The notes beneath the pieces are model-generated. The model searched no databases and was not told the origin of the DNA. It worked only from the letters and a program-made list of their open reading frames with translations. Both the position numbers and the translations under genes were made by a program. A DNA stretch of 64,000 bases, from contig CM035806.1 of the NCBI GenBank assembly GCA_020466095.1, positions 2,109,602 to 2,173,601 on the forward strand. The letters are read 5' to 3'. The stretch's first letter is position 1, and every line of letters starts with the position of its first letter. The DNA is from Chlorops oryzae (lineage: Eukaryota; Arthropoda; Insecta; Diptera; Chloropidae). Below, piece after piece: positions 36,406-49,353 of the stretch.

Positions 36406-37281
36406 AAGTGTTTCGGAGGTACGTGTAAACAGTACCACGTAGAAAGGTGGTTTAAAAGCAAAAAAAAAAAAAAAAAAAAAAACACTTCTCTTGAATCGAC
36501 CTATCGATGGATTAATTTTTTAAAAAAGTTTGCTAGACATTCTGTATAATAGATATAGGCGTCATTAATTACTTTGTGCTAGTTCAAAAAACCGACAGAC
36601 GGCTTTCATATCTAGAAATATTAAGTCAAATGCGCTGAATGATATTGATTTTTTTTTTGGATTGGCTCAGTTAACGGAGATTTTCGCGTTTAAAAAGCGT
36701 GAATCCCTAAAGTATGCAAGCATAATTTTGTTTTTTACTTAAAACATTTTACTTGCTCCAAAAATTAATTTCGATTTTGGGACCCGTTTTTATATTTGAC
36801 AAGGCGGCATAATGGGAAAGCATATGACTAGGAACCGAGAGTTCTGAAGTTCAAAGCCCAAAAAAGTACAATAGAAATAATTTTTTTTTTCGGATGAACT
36901 CCACACCACCCGAAACATAAGAAAAAATCCGAAATAAAAAAAAAAAAATTATTTCGATTGTACTTTTTTGGGCCTTGGACTTCAGAACGAACTCTCGGTT
37001 CCTAGTAGGGCTGTAAAAAAAACATTCAAAGTTTCGATTTAATCGATTTTTTTGGCTTAAGATAAAGGTTTTTTAGCATCGATTACGTTTTTTTCGATTT
37101 TAAATAAAATCGATTTTTTCTTTCGATGTTAAATTTTTTTTTGGAAACTCTCTGGAAAATGTTTAAAATATGAGCAAAACGATATACAAAATTAGAAAAA
37201 AAAACAGAAATTGACGGTCAATTCTTTTTGAATGCACCTCCAAACGAGAAAAGAAACTATCACTGAATATAATTAAATGAC
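36406..37281. other. Non-coding; inverted pair at 36825-37007
   Basis: Two 60-70 bp segments (36825-36890 and 36948-37007) are reverse complements around CCGAGAGTTCTGAAGTTC, separated by a short A/T-rich loop, so a strong hairpin is possible. The left segment with its flank (GGCGGCATAATGGGAAAGC) has a faint tRNA-like look. Confidence 0.5.
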
Positions 37282-37560
37282 TAGTGGTAGGTAAGGTTAG
37301 GTTAGGGTGGCAGCCCCCTTTAAAGGGGTGTCCCTTAGGCCGCGTATCGGCCCATTGTGATACCACGAGGGAAGGCATACCTCCCTAGTTACCCGTTTGG
37401 TGGAGCCAATTGGACTCATTTATGAAGCGGGCCATGTCTTTTATTCCAACAGATGATAACTCGATGTGGGAGGATAAGAAGACGAAGCCGAGCAGCCTGG
37501 ATCTTTTTCTGGCCAGACTCGGGCAGTGACACATGAGCTGGCTCACTGATTCTTTTTTCT
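37282..37560. repeat. Dispersed dipteran repeat starting GGTTAGGTTAGG
   Basis: GGTAAGGTTAGGTTAGGGTG is followed by GGCAGCCCC and CGGCCCATTGTGATACCAC, a combination I have seen in fly repeats that are probably pieces of non-LTR retrotransposons. No coding capacity remains. The assignment is from memory. Confidence 0.4.
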
Positions 37561-40599
<3,039 letters not shown>

Positions 40600-41123
40600 A
40601 GCCCAAAATCCAACATTGCGAGATCCCGATGCGAGACGCACACAAATTTCAATACATTCAATCATATGGCTCAAGCTTCAATGTATCGCACTGCAAGATC
40701 TCGTAGCGAGAAAATTTTGAAAAATTGAATATTTCTCGTTGCGAGGCAATTTGACAGGGGTTAATGATGTAGGTATTTTTTGAGTACTCGCTATTGGGTA
40801 CTCGTTTAAACTAATAAAACAAAAACTGTTCACTGTTCGGTGAAAAAGAGCTTTTAAAATATTTCGAGAGCTTCGGTTCATTTTGAAAATTTTTTGAAAA
40901 TTTTGAATTAAAATTTAAACTCAAGTGATAACGTATAATTTGTATGAGTACTCGGTACTCGTTAGATTGGTACTCGGTTCAAATATTGTATTACTAGAAG
41001 CGAAATTATGCTATCATCTGCGTGACGCAAAACTCTCATTGGATATTGAAATGCGTCACGCAAAACATTTTCGTGACGTCGCGCACTCTCGCATCGGGCT
41101 CTCGCAATATTGGATTTTGGGCT
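40600..41123. mobile_element. 524 bp family E MITE, copy 2, TAA-flanked
   Basis: The inverted ends are AGCCCAAAATCCAACATTGC and its mirror GCAATATTGGATTTTGGGCT. TAA lies exactly outside both ends (40597-40599 and 41124-41126), compatible with a PIF/Harbinger-type source. The interior closely matches 10386-10925. It lies in the membralin intron. Confidence 0.78.
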
Positions 41124-42087
41124 TAAGCCACAATTAATATTTTTTGTTTTTAATAACATATCGTACACTAATCACTAAAACGGCACAACTCAAAATTTTG
41201 CATTTCTCGGGCAAAAAGCCTATAACTCTCGACGCCTGTAAAATCAATTTCTTTTCTAAATTTTATATTATTCTTAATTAACTGCAGAATCAATTAATAT
41301 CAATGTTAATTTTCCAAGTGTTGCTTTTCCTACAGCAAAAAGTTGACGAACATGAAAAAACTGATTGAAAATTTTTTGAATTGTGCCGGTTTAGCGTTGC
41401 CATATATGGGAATGGCAGGAACTACTGATTGACAAAAAAAAAAAAAAAAACTGTTAATAAATGTACATATTTGATGGCATTTTCTTCTTTGGCTAAAAAT
41501 TCGAAATAAGTTTTCTCAAAGATGAAATTATTTGAGGAATGCCCTCAAATGATGAACAGCCAAGGAAACCGTTTCAAATTGTTAAAAAAAAAAAAAAATG
41601 GTTTCTTCGGTTCAAAATGAGCTTTCATAAAAAAGAGTAAACAGACGAGGATGACTGAATCGAGACTAGACTCTTCTCTAAGCGGCCTCGCTGAGGCATT
41701 AACCCAACAAGCGCTTAATTCGCATTGGTGTCAATGTTCTATCCTCCTAGCGAAAACAATAACAAGGGGTTTTTTTTAAACTTTATTTTTATTTTTTTTT
41801 GTTCTGTAAACCGCTAAGAGGAATGGGAATAATGAAAATTTTTGGATTACTCACTCTATTAGAGGCACGTCGCGACGTACTCTCCATTTGCAACAAGTTA
41901 GTTCATCAAAATGCGTTGGCTTTCCCGCGAAGGATTTCGTTTCGTCGATTTTTTCTTCTTGTTATTTTTAATTTTATTTTTTTTTTTTTTTTTTGTTATT
42001 TCATCATCTTCTATCGCTGGCCTTCATTTTCACTTCATTAACATTAATATCCACTTTTCTCGTTTCTCTAATCCTTGATGTTTTTAG
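41124..42087. other. Membralin intron, second part
   Basis: No element is recognised. The intron ends with a pyrimidine-rich tract and TTTTTAG immediately before the exon at 42088. Confidence 0.6.
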
Positions 42088-42838
42088 CATTCCATGGTCT
42101 TTTTCTTCCATCGCTATGAGTTGCCGGTGATTGTTCAACAAGCGCAAATAATCTTCTTAACGCGTAACCAACCCAATGCGGCTGCAGCAGCTGGCGATGC
42201 TGGAGTCGGTGCTGGTGCCGGTGCCATAGCCGGTGCTGGCGGTGCTGGCGGTGGCGTTGGCCCTGGAGGGATACCCAACAATGGAGATGGCGCTGGTGGT
42301 CAGCAACAGCAGCAACCGCAGTTTAGGCAAGGGGTATTCTTACTTCGTCAGCAACCGATACGTATTTTACCGGTGCGAAATCGTCCGACAACTTGGGAGA
42401 GCATACAACGTTCAATACTCCAACGCGGTTGGCGTCCCAATCTACCCATTCGTGTCCAAATTGGCAACGTACATCGTAACATCAGTCTACATACGGTGCA
42501 ACAGAACGTAGTGAGTTTGGCCACAACAGCAGTTCAAACATTACGTAGTGGCGCCGACAATTTTGAGACAAGTGAGGCAACAAATGAATTAACAGTCGAA
42601 ATAACACCGACCCCCAGAAACAACGCATCGAGCGGTAGCAGCAATTCTGCAACTACTTCAGCATCAGCACCAGGACCAGCATCAGCACCAGCTGCAATGC
42701 GAAATGCCGCCGATGGGTTAACATCGACCGCAGCGAACAGCAGGGAAACCAACGCTGAAAGCAATGAAAATGCCACAATACCATCAAAACCATCATCATC
42801 AGCAACCGTAAGCAGCACAGCAAATCTCGATTCAACAG
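42088..42838 (+). CDS. TMEM259: Membralin (TMEM259) exon: last membrane helix end and disordered tail
   Basis: The 751 bp exon is open throughout from the TTTTTAG acceptor to the CAG/GTAAGT donor (phase 0 in, phase 1 out). It starts HSMVFFFHRYELPVIVQQAQ, the hallmark end of the conserved membralin membrane domain. It then runs into an Ala/Gly-rich spacer (about residues 30-65 of the exon), a Gln run, a more conserved basic stretch with FLLRQQPIRILPVRNRP and TTWESIQRSILQRGW, and a Ser/Ala/Thr-rich low-complexity tail. Such a tail is normal for membralin C-termini and likely faces the cytosol. The 3' 403 bp and the donor are duplicated at 48951-49353. Joined to 59459 the frame stays open, because the leftover G plus AA makes a Glu codon. 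Confidence 0.92.
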
Positions 42839-43449
42839 GTAAGTAAGATAGTCGGCGGCACGTGTTGCTGAACTGACCCCTGAAAGTATGCTAACTATTT
42901 TTTAATCATGATTTTTAATTCCTGCGAAATCTCGTCTAACGTTTTATTTACAATTTTTTACATTCCTCCCTCCCCCTCCCCCATTGTTGTTTTTATTTAT
43001 ACATATTTTTTTCCTTGAAATTTTTGCTCCGTCAAGAATGCAAGATACAAATTGTATTTGTTTTCTATTTGAGCTCCATGACAATGCAATGGTTTGGCTT
43101 GTAAGGCTGCAGTCAGCCAGTCCGTCAGCAACAGCAACAGGAGCAGATGTACCGACATCAGAAATCCTTGTAATTCCTGCTTTTCAATTTATTCGTTTTT
43201 CTTGCACTCCTGCTGCCATATAAATTATGAATTGAATATAGTTTTGGCACTCAGAATATGCTGTCAACTTGAAAAGCTGTCAACAGCAATTGAGGTTTGT
43301 CTCCCATAAACCACCGAATCTTGGTTGCTGGAACTGCCCTGCCTCTGGTGCTTTCCCTTGGTCCATTTAAAGCGCTCGACCGCAAATTATAAGTATGCAT
43401 GGCCTCCTCCTTCGAAAGGCGATTCAAAATTTAACTACTAAATACATAT

Positions 43450-43912
43450 TAGTGATGCCACGAATATTCGGCCACTATTCGGTATTCGGCCTATTCGGCG
43501 TCATTTTTCAGTATTCGGTATTCGGCCGAATAGTTAAAATATTCGGCCGAATACCGAATAGTAGAAATAACTTATTAAAAAAATCAGCAGTAACTACAAA
43601 TTAAGTTTTTCTCACAATAACGTAAAAAAATTTAATTAACGAGATCTAAAAATACAGCAGATTTGCTTTTTATTCTTTAGAAATATTAAATGTACGCTAG
43701 CTTCTTCTAAATTTTCTTCGAAAACATTATAAACAGTGGGCAAATTTTTCAGCGGCAGTTTTTGCCTTGACTCCAGCTAGTCGCGAGTAGGCTCAAGCTG
43801 TCTTTGCTACGTGCCGAATATTCGGTTGCCGAATATTCGTTATTCGGCCGAGAGGGTGACCGAATATTCGGTATTCGGTATTCGGCCAAATCCACTATTC
43901 GTGGCATCACTA
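43450..43912. mobile_element. 463 bp hAT-like element, insertion absent from the second copy
   Basis: The inverted ends are TAGTGATGCCACGAATA / TATTCGTGGCATCACTA. An exact 8 bp duplication, ATACATAT, lies at 43442-43449 and 43913-43920, and the other copy has ATACATAT once at the same place. The interior holds many ATTCGGTATTCGGCC repeats. It is non-coding. Confidence 0.88.
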
Positions 43913-44485
43913 ATACATATTTTGTATACTGTATTTGCTGGAATTTCTAGCAATTATTAATTGTCTTGCATCCAGGACAATTGATCGAGTCCGTTGCTTG
44001 GAATTTCATACGAATTAAATGCATTCAAAGGCGAGAGCACATGCAAGTTTATTTATGCTTTTGTATGATTTTTTTTGTTTTATATTGTTCCTTTTAATCA
44101 ATGTAAGAATATGATAGGACTTGATTTCCTTTCCGTTTTAAGCATAACCCTGTAGGAAATTGAACTACTTTCCACATCAGCAGTACCTACTACTCGCTCT
44201 TAATTTCCCCGCCAATGAATTGAACCGTAAAATTTTACTCCGAGGTGTCATTCGAAAATCGACACCAGCGTTTGAACTAGTGCAGAAATATAGGCAACAC
44301 GGCCAATTCAGTAAATTTGATATACTGCGTTTAGAGATGGGAGACCGCACCGAGCTCACGGTCGTTGCTCACGGCACACGTTTAACTCCCCGGACAAGCG
44401 AACGCCGATTTTTGTTTTGGTTTTTTTATTTTTTTTATAATTAGTTAAAACTGGGAGGAGTCAGGCGAGAAGGTAATTTCATCAA

Positions 44486-44727
44486 TAGGGCTCGGATTAT
44501 GTTGACTTTTAAAAATGTAAGGCATATTTTATGGCGCAAAATTTTTTCTTAACAACATTTTGCGAATCAGTTTGGCGAAATCGAACTTCAAACCGATTTT
44601 CTAACTTCAAAAAAATGCATATTGAAGTTAAAAATCGATTTGAATCGTAACTTTATGTGAGTTGAACAAAATTTTTACTCCCTAAAGTATGCATTAAATT
44701 TAAAAAGTCAACAAAATCCGAGCCCTG
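44486..44727. mobile_element. 242 bp hAT-like MITE (copy 2), insertion absent from the second copy
   Basis: The ends are TAGGGCTCGGATTATGTTGA and its mirror CAAAATCCGAGCCCTG. The duplication TTCATCAA lies at 44478-44485 and 44728-44735; the paralogous site near 50510 has a single TTATCAA-like target. It has the same length and family as 2124-2365. Confidence 0.88.
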
Positions 44728-44833
44728 TTCATCAAATGAGATAAAGGAGATCTTGGAAATGTGGGAGAGCAGTTTTATAGTTTGTGGAAAAGGAACACCC
44801 AAAAAAAAGTTTGAAAATGGTCGTGCTTTGCAC

Positions 44834-45056
44834 ACTGAGCGAAATTTACCATGATTTTGTTTCAAAAGGACGCATTATTATTCACAATCCTTTTGATTTT
44901 CGAGCGAAAATTTCAAAAGAAAAATGGTTGAGTCAACAACATTTTTGGTTGATTTGAAAGGAAATATGTTTAATTACATTTTTTTTTTCGTTGTGTATAA
45001 TTCTCATCTGTTTTATAAAATAGGACATACAAAGATATTTATTCATCTTAGAAATT
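44834..45056. mobile_element. Truncated CACTGAGC...-type MITE (as in the inverted arms)
   Basis: CACTGAGCGAAATTTACC and about 220 bp following match the MITE in 25583-26212 and 28251-28878. A family C element then cuts it off. The same junction occurs in the second duplication copy at 50611-50833. Confidence 0.7.
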
Positions 45057-45642
45057 TTATACCCGACACACTCTGTGTAGAGGGTATATTGCGTTTGTGT
45101 GGTTGTGTGTAACACCCAGAACCAGTCGAGATAGACCATACAAAATATATATAGAAATGATCAGCGTCACCAGGAGATTCGATTTAGACATGTCCGTCTG
45201 TCCGTATGTCTGTCTGTCTGTCTGTCTGTTTTTATACAGTTTTCTTATCGAAGGAGTTGAGCTATCTTGATGAAATTTGGTATGCGTGCTCACGGCAACA
45301 TGAGTAAGAACAAGTTCGAGAATGGAACCGATCGGACCATTTTTAGGGGTACCTCCAGTACTAGGGTCTGTCACAAAAATCTCAAAACTGCCTCAAAAAC
45401 GGTCTTTTTCCAAATATTTCAATGAAACTTAAGTTTTGAGCGTATATATAAGCCTCCGATTACAATTCAAAAAAATTGGAAAAGTGGGCGTGGCAAAAGG
45501 GCGGTTTTTATAAAGAAATTTAATAAAAGTCGGTATATGGGGCCCCTTATGGTCTTATACACCTCTTGATATTAAAAATTATTTGTGTGACATGTGAGTC
45601 TGTGTCGGGTATTCTATTGTCACCCTATAACACCCTTACTTG
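45057..45642. mobile_element. Family C element (ATACCCGACACA ... GTGTCGGGTATT)
   Basis: It starts TTATACCCGACACACTCTGT and ends ACCCTATAACACCCTTACTT. A (GTCTGTCC) run lies near 45195-45230. Related sequence lies at 50834-51404, 28879-29270 and parts of 25100-26340. It has no coding capacity. Confidence 0.65.
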
Positions 45643-46433
45643 TTTCGATTGCACTTATGGTTAAGGAGCTATAAGGGGTTAAAGGTTGCTGGTACCGTTA
45701 CAGAAATGGAACTTTTGTGAAATTTGGCCATATATTTTTATTTCTAACTTAAACTGAATAAAAATTAATTCATTTTTTTTACATTTTTTATATATATTTT
45801 TTTTTAGTCAAATTTTGCACTAAAAAAAGTAGGTCGTTGGTCAATACGGCAGAGGTTGTTCCTGTTGTCTGAAATAAAAATATCGCATGGATTATAATTA
45901 AGTACATCTATCGTTATCGTCCCTACCAAAACAATCAAAATTCATTTAAAAAAAAAATATGGCAGGATGTGGAAAAAAGTGTCGAAATTCTGGATTTTTT
46001 TTTTTTTTTTTTTTTTGTAAAAAATCGTTGTAAATATTTTTAATAAATTTTTGAAAAAATATAATTCTGGTATCTGCGAGAACAACTAATAAATGGAAGA
46101 ATACATTAATGTTCCAAAAGCAATCGGTTGGATAGTTTGGCTTGTAAGATTTTGACCGTTCTAGAAAATTATGTTTCAAAAAATGCTTGAAGGTTTCAAG
46201 GGCAGAACCAGTCGCTAGGGGGGCGCGTCGACGATTATGAGTTGCAACTTTTTTAATACTTGGAATTTCGGTCTGATTTTTTTTTTACAAAAATGTGCAA
46301 AAACTTTTGGGCTGCACTTTTCTCGTGCTACTCACCCGCCCCACCAATTTTTATCATCAAAATCGGAGAGACGGCCCCCAAAAATCATTCTCCGTTTAGC
46401 TGGTATCCCCCACGATGTATAGTTTGCATGGTA
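45643..46433. other. Membralin intron, no recognised feature
   Basis: There is poly-T near 45996-46017. The open frames at 46237-46661 are low in information and run into the family D repeat. Confidence 0.45.
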
Positions 46434-47125
46434 CCCAGCGACAAATGTCCCGCTGACATCATCGATGAAGTCACGGTGACTTTGGATCCGGTATGCATGA
46501 CAATTCATATGACACTTTTTATGACATTCGTACAGGAGTTGGACAGTGAATTCACTGGTGACATTGTCATGCTAGGGGGTGCGATAGCGAAAAACGCATT
46601 TGAGAGCAGCACATTGCTCTTTTTCTCTCTAAATGTCAATTTATGGAAACCGATTTGTTAACTCTCTTCTTTGTCCTCTCTTTGAATATTTCGAAAATTT
46701 TAAAAAATCTATTTTTAACAATTTTTGTTCGCCTCAGCCAGGGATCGAATCGGCGATCTTCAGATTCTGAAGGTGCTTGTACACGTTCAACAAAATTTTC
46801 GGCAACATTTATATGTTTCCAGCGGCAATATTGCTTCCCAGTTTACACTAGCACGACAACATTCGCCTTGTCAACATTTTTTTCTAGCCGGGCAACAATT
46901 TTTTGTTCGTTGCCTTCAATGTTGTTCAAAGTTATTGCCGAAGTGTTTACACCGGCAATAGAAACATGTTGATGTCAACAATTAGAGAAACATTTTTAAA
47001 ATTTAAACGTCAATTTTTTTTTTTTAATTCGTTATTTAATCATTTATTATGCGAGAGCGAGGTAAGCGATAATTATTTCCATTTGTAAATTAAATAGATT
47101 TATACGTTTATTTTATTAAGAGGAA

Positions 47126-47314
47126 ATGGATATTGAATCGTCCGAAATAAGCATTGATGCTGAGCAAGCAGCTGCAATTTTGTTATTAAAAATGATGCAG
47201 GACAAAGACAGTGCTCTGAAACAAGCTGAAGCCAACCAGAAAAACCGTCGCAAAAGAAAACAATGGGTACGTGACTGGGTCGGACGTCGTAATGAGCTTG
47301 GATGTTACACATAG
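47126..47314 (+). pseudogene. Harbinger transposase, N-terminal remnant
   Basis: A 62-residue frame starts with an acidic leader, MDIESSEISIDAEQAAAILL. It leads into RKRKQWVRDWVGRRNELGCY, which matches the basic WVR.W..RR...G.Y motif that opens the DDE domain in PIF/Harbinger (HARBI1-like) transposases. The frame then stops; the whole catalytic region is missing, consistent with an internal deletion of the parent element. It cannot catalyse transposition. Confidence 0.72.
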
Positions 47315-47351
47315 TTTTCTGCTGTACCAGAGCCGCTTGCTTTTTTCAATA

Positions 47352-47582
47352 TCATATTGCACTCTCTTTTGTATTGTGTCCGAAGAGACTTGATTTTTTT
47401 TTTACTTCTTCCCCCGAGCACCCAACTTCAGCGCCGATATCCGTATATGCAGCATTTTTTCTTTGGGTATTGCGGTATTGAGCATTACTGAGCTCCCATA
47501 GCATTGGTTGTAACTCAAATAGGGATATGAGTTTGGTCTCTCTTTCCAGAGACCAAAACTTTTCCTTCTTTTCCGCAGACAT
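47352..47582 (-). pseudogene. MADF/Myb-like DNA-binding protein of a Harbinger element, partial
   Basis: A 76-residue frame has WSLERETKLISLFELQPMLW, then a YRNTQRKNAAYTDIG block and VGCSGEEVKKK. This is the layout of a MADF domain (Myb/SANT-like), the second protein that PIF/Harbinger elements carry and that helps bring the transposase to DNA and the nucleus. It faces the transposase remnant, reading inward from the opposite end. Its C-terminal part is lost. A host MADF gene is unlikely because it sits inside the Harbinger ends. Confidence 0.75.
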
Positions 47583-48680
47583 TAGTGGCCAAATATTAGT
47601 TTTTTAAATGAAAGTGAAAGAATAATTCAAACTTTCCACTTACATGGGCTACTAGATTTAATTTTTTTTGTTTTCAGTTCATTTTGTTGCCGTCAACATC
47701 AAAATGTTTTTGAACGCTTTCATAAACAAATTTGTTGATCGGCAATATACAAATATCATTTTTGTTCATATTTACATGGTCAACAAAAATGTTGATCGGC
47801 AGCATTGGGTGTTGACGAGCAACAATGTTGCCGTCCTGTTGCTATCCAGTTTACATGAGCAACATACGGGCAACATCTAATATTGCCCTAATGTTGACGC
47901 ATTTTGTTGAACGTGTACAAGCACCTTGAGTCGAGCACACATCATCTACGCCACTTCATGCTAACGTTCAACTGACGTTTAAAACCTTATTGAATTTTTT
48001 TGAATTTTTTTTTGCATTTAACTGTGCTTTTTGAATATTTTATTCACTGAAGTAAGCTTTTTTTTTGTTAATTTGACAATTCAACATTTTAATAGGCATG
48101 CTTAATCGAAATAATTTAAAATTTTTGACTGCAAATTTTTTGAATATTTTAAATTTTTTGTATTTTTGTTTGAATTTTTTTTTGAATACATATTTTGAAT
48201 TTCTTGCATTTTTTTTTTGAATATTTTGAATTTCTTGAATTTTTTTTCAATTTTTTTGAATTTTTAAAAATATTTTTTGAATATTTTGAATTTCTTGCTT
48301 TTTTTTTTTAATTAAAAAAAATTTTTTTTGAATATTTTTTGAATATTTTGAATTTCTTGCATTTTTGTTTGAATATTTTTTGAATATTTTGAATTTCTTG
48401 AATTTTTTTTTTTAATTTTTTGAATTTTTTAAAATATTTTTTGAATATTTTGAATTTCTTGCATTTTTTTTTTTTGAATATTTTTTGAATATTTTTTTGA
48501 ATTTTCTTTTTAATTTTTTACATATTCAAATTCCAAAGCATACTTATAAGTTTCAAGCACATGAACAGCATCCCTCCACGATGACATGTCCTCCAAGATG
48601 TCATGCGTGACAATGTCACCTATATGTCATCGATGACATCACTGATGACATTGTCATGCAGGTGATAATTTCCCGCTTGG

Positions 48681-48950
48681 CATATGGGCATTTCCATCGT
48701 AACTCACGCGACAGGCGTACGACTTCAAGGCTTGCTTACTCGAAAGTTTATGTAATTAAGGTATAAAAAATTTACAATGTACATATATCTTAGTAGAAGT
48801 ACTAACGGTATCGTCTATCAAAATTGTCCTTGCAACAACTAACTAAGAAAAGCAAAGTTAAATGTTTTCGTAACCCACGCGACAAAAAAAGGAAGTGCGT
48901 TTTACAAGCAAAGTTACAAGTTGAAAATTTAGCGAATTTTTCGTACACAA
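48681..48950. other. Intron sequence between composite element and duplication
   Basis: No repeat is recognised. A TTTAG at 48928-48932 could act as a 3' splice site in phase 0 for the duplicated exon segment. Confidence 0.4.
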
Positions 48951-49353
48951 CCCAATCTACCCATTCGTGTCCAAATTGGCAACGTACATCGTAACATCAG
49001 TCTACATACGGTGCAACAGAACGTAGTGAGTTTGGCCACAACAGCAGTTCAAACATTACGTAGTGGCGCCGACAATTTTGAGACAAGTGAGGCAACAAAT
49101 GAATTAACAGTCGAAATAACACCGACCCCCAGAAACAACGCATCGAGCGGTAGCAGCAATTCTGCAACTACTTCAGCATCAGCACCAGGACCAGCATCAG
49201 CACCAGCTGCAATGCGAAATGCCGCCGATGGGTTAACATCGACCGCAGCGAACAGCAGGGAAACCAACGCTGAAAGCAATGAAAATGCCACAATACCATC
49301 AAAACCATCATCATCAGCAACCGTAAGCAGCACAGCAAATCTCGATTCATCAG
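48951..49353 (+). pseudogene. Duplicated partial membralin exon
   Basis: The frame is open and translates almost identically to the 3' part of exon 42088-42838, with one visible difference (Thr to Ser next to the donor). The membrane-proximal half and the normal acceptor are missing. As intronic sequence it would be a relic. It could only be used if the cryptic TTTAG at 48928-48932 is spliced, which would be in phase with the exon ending at 38315. Confidence 0.75.

Larger units (their letters stand above)
42436..45375 (+). repeat. Segmental duplication, longer copy (membralin exon end plus intron)
   Basis: From CCCAATCTACCC inside the exon this block matches 48951 to about 51140 closely. The shared exon segment differs by one residue in translation. 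The block includes about 2 kb of intron. It carries two insertions absent from the other copy (43450-43912 and 44486-44727). Beyond about 45375 both continue into diverged family C sequence. Confidence 0.88.
46771..47926. mobile_element. 1,156 bp PIF/Harbinger derivative with remnants of both proteins
   Basis: A perfect 26 bp inverted repeat begins AGGTGCTTGTACACGTTCAA. TGA lies exactly outside both ends (46768-46770 and 47927-47929), and the host sequence is continuous across one TGA, as the tRNA-like module of family D shows. Multiple GGCAACATT / AATGTTGCC subterminal motifs are present. Inside are the start of a Harbinger transposase (+) and most of a MADF-domain protein (-). It is an internally deleted copy that could still be moved by a full-length relative. 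Confidence 0.85.
46434..48680. mobile_element. Family D element, copy 3, expanded by nested insertions
   Basis: The left end CCCAGCGACAAATGTCCC follows TA; the right end near 48680 (ATTTCCCGCTTGGC) is a degraded mirror. The tRNA-like module on the minus strand (46734-46770 joined to 47930-47955) is split by the Harbinger insertion. A (GAATATTTTGAATTTCTTG)n minisatellite fills 47985-48520. Confidence 0.62.

Noticed and set aside
44160..44444. 94-codon open frame present in both duplication copies
   Set aside because: Conservation between the copies comes from the duplication, and the frame has no recognised domain or splice context.
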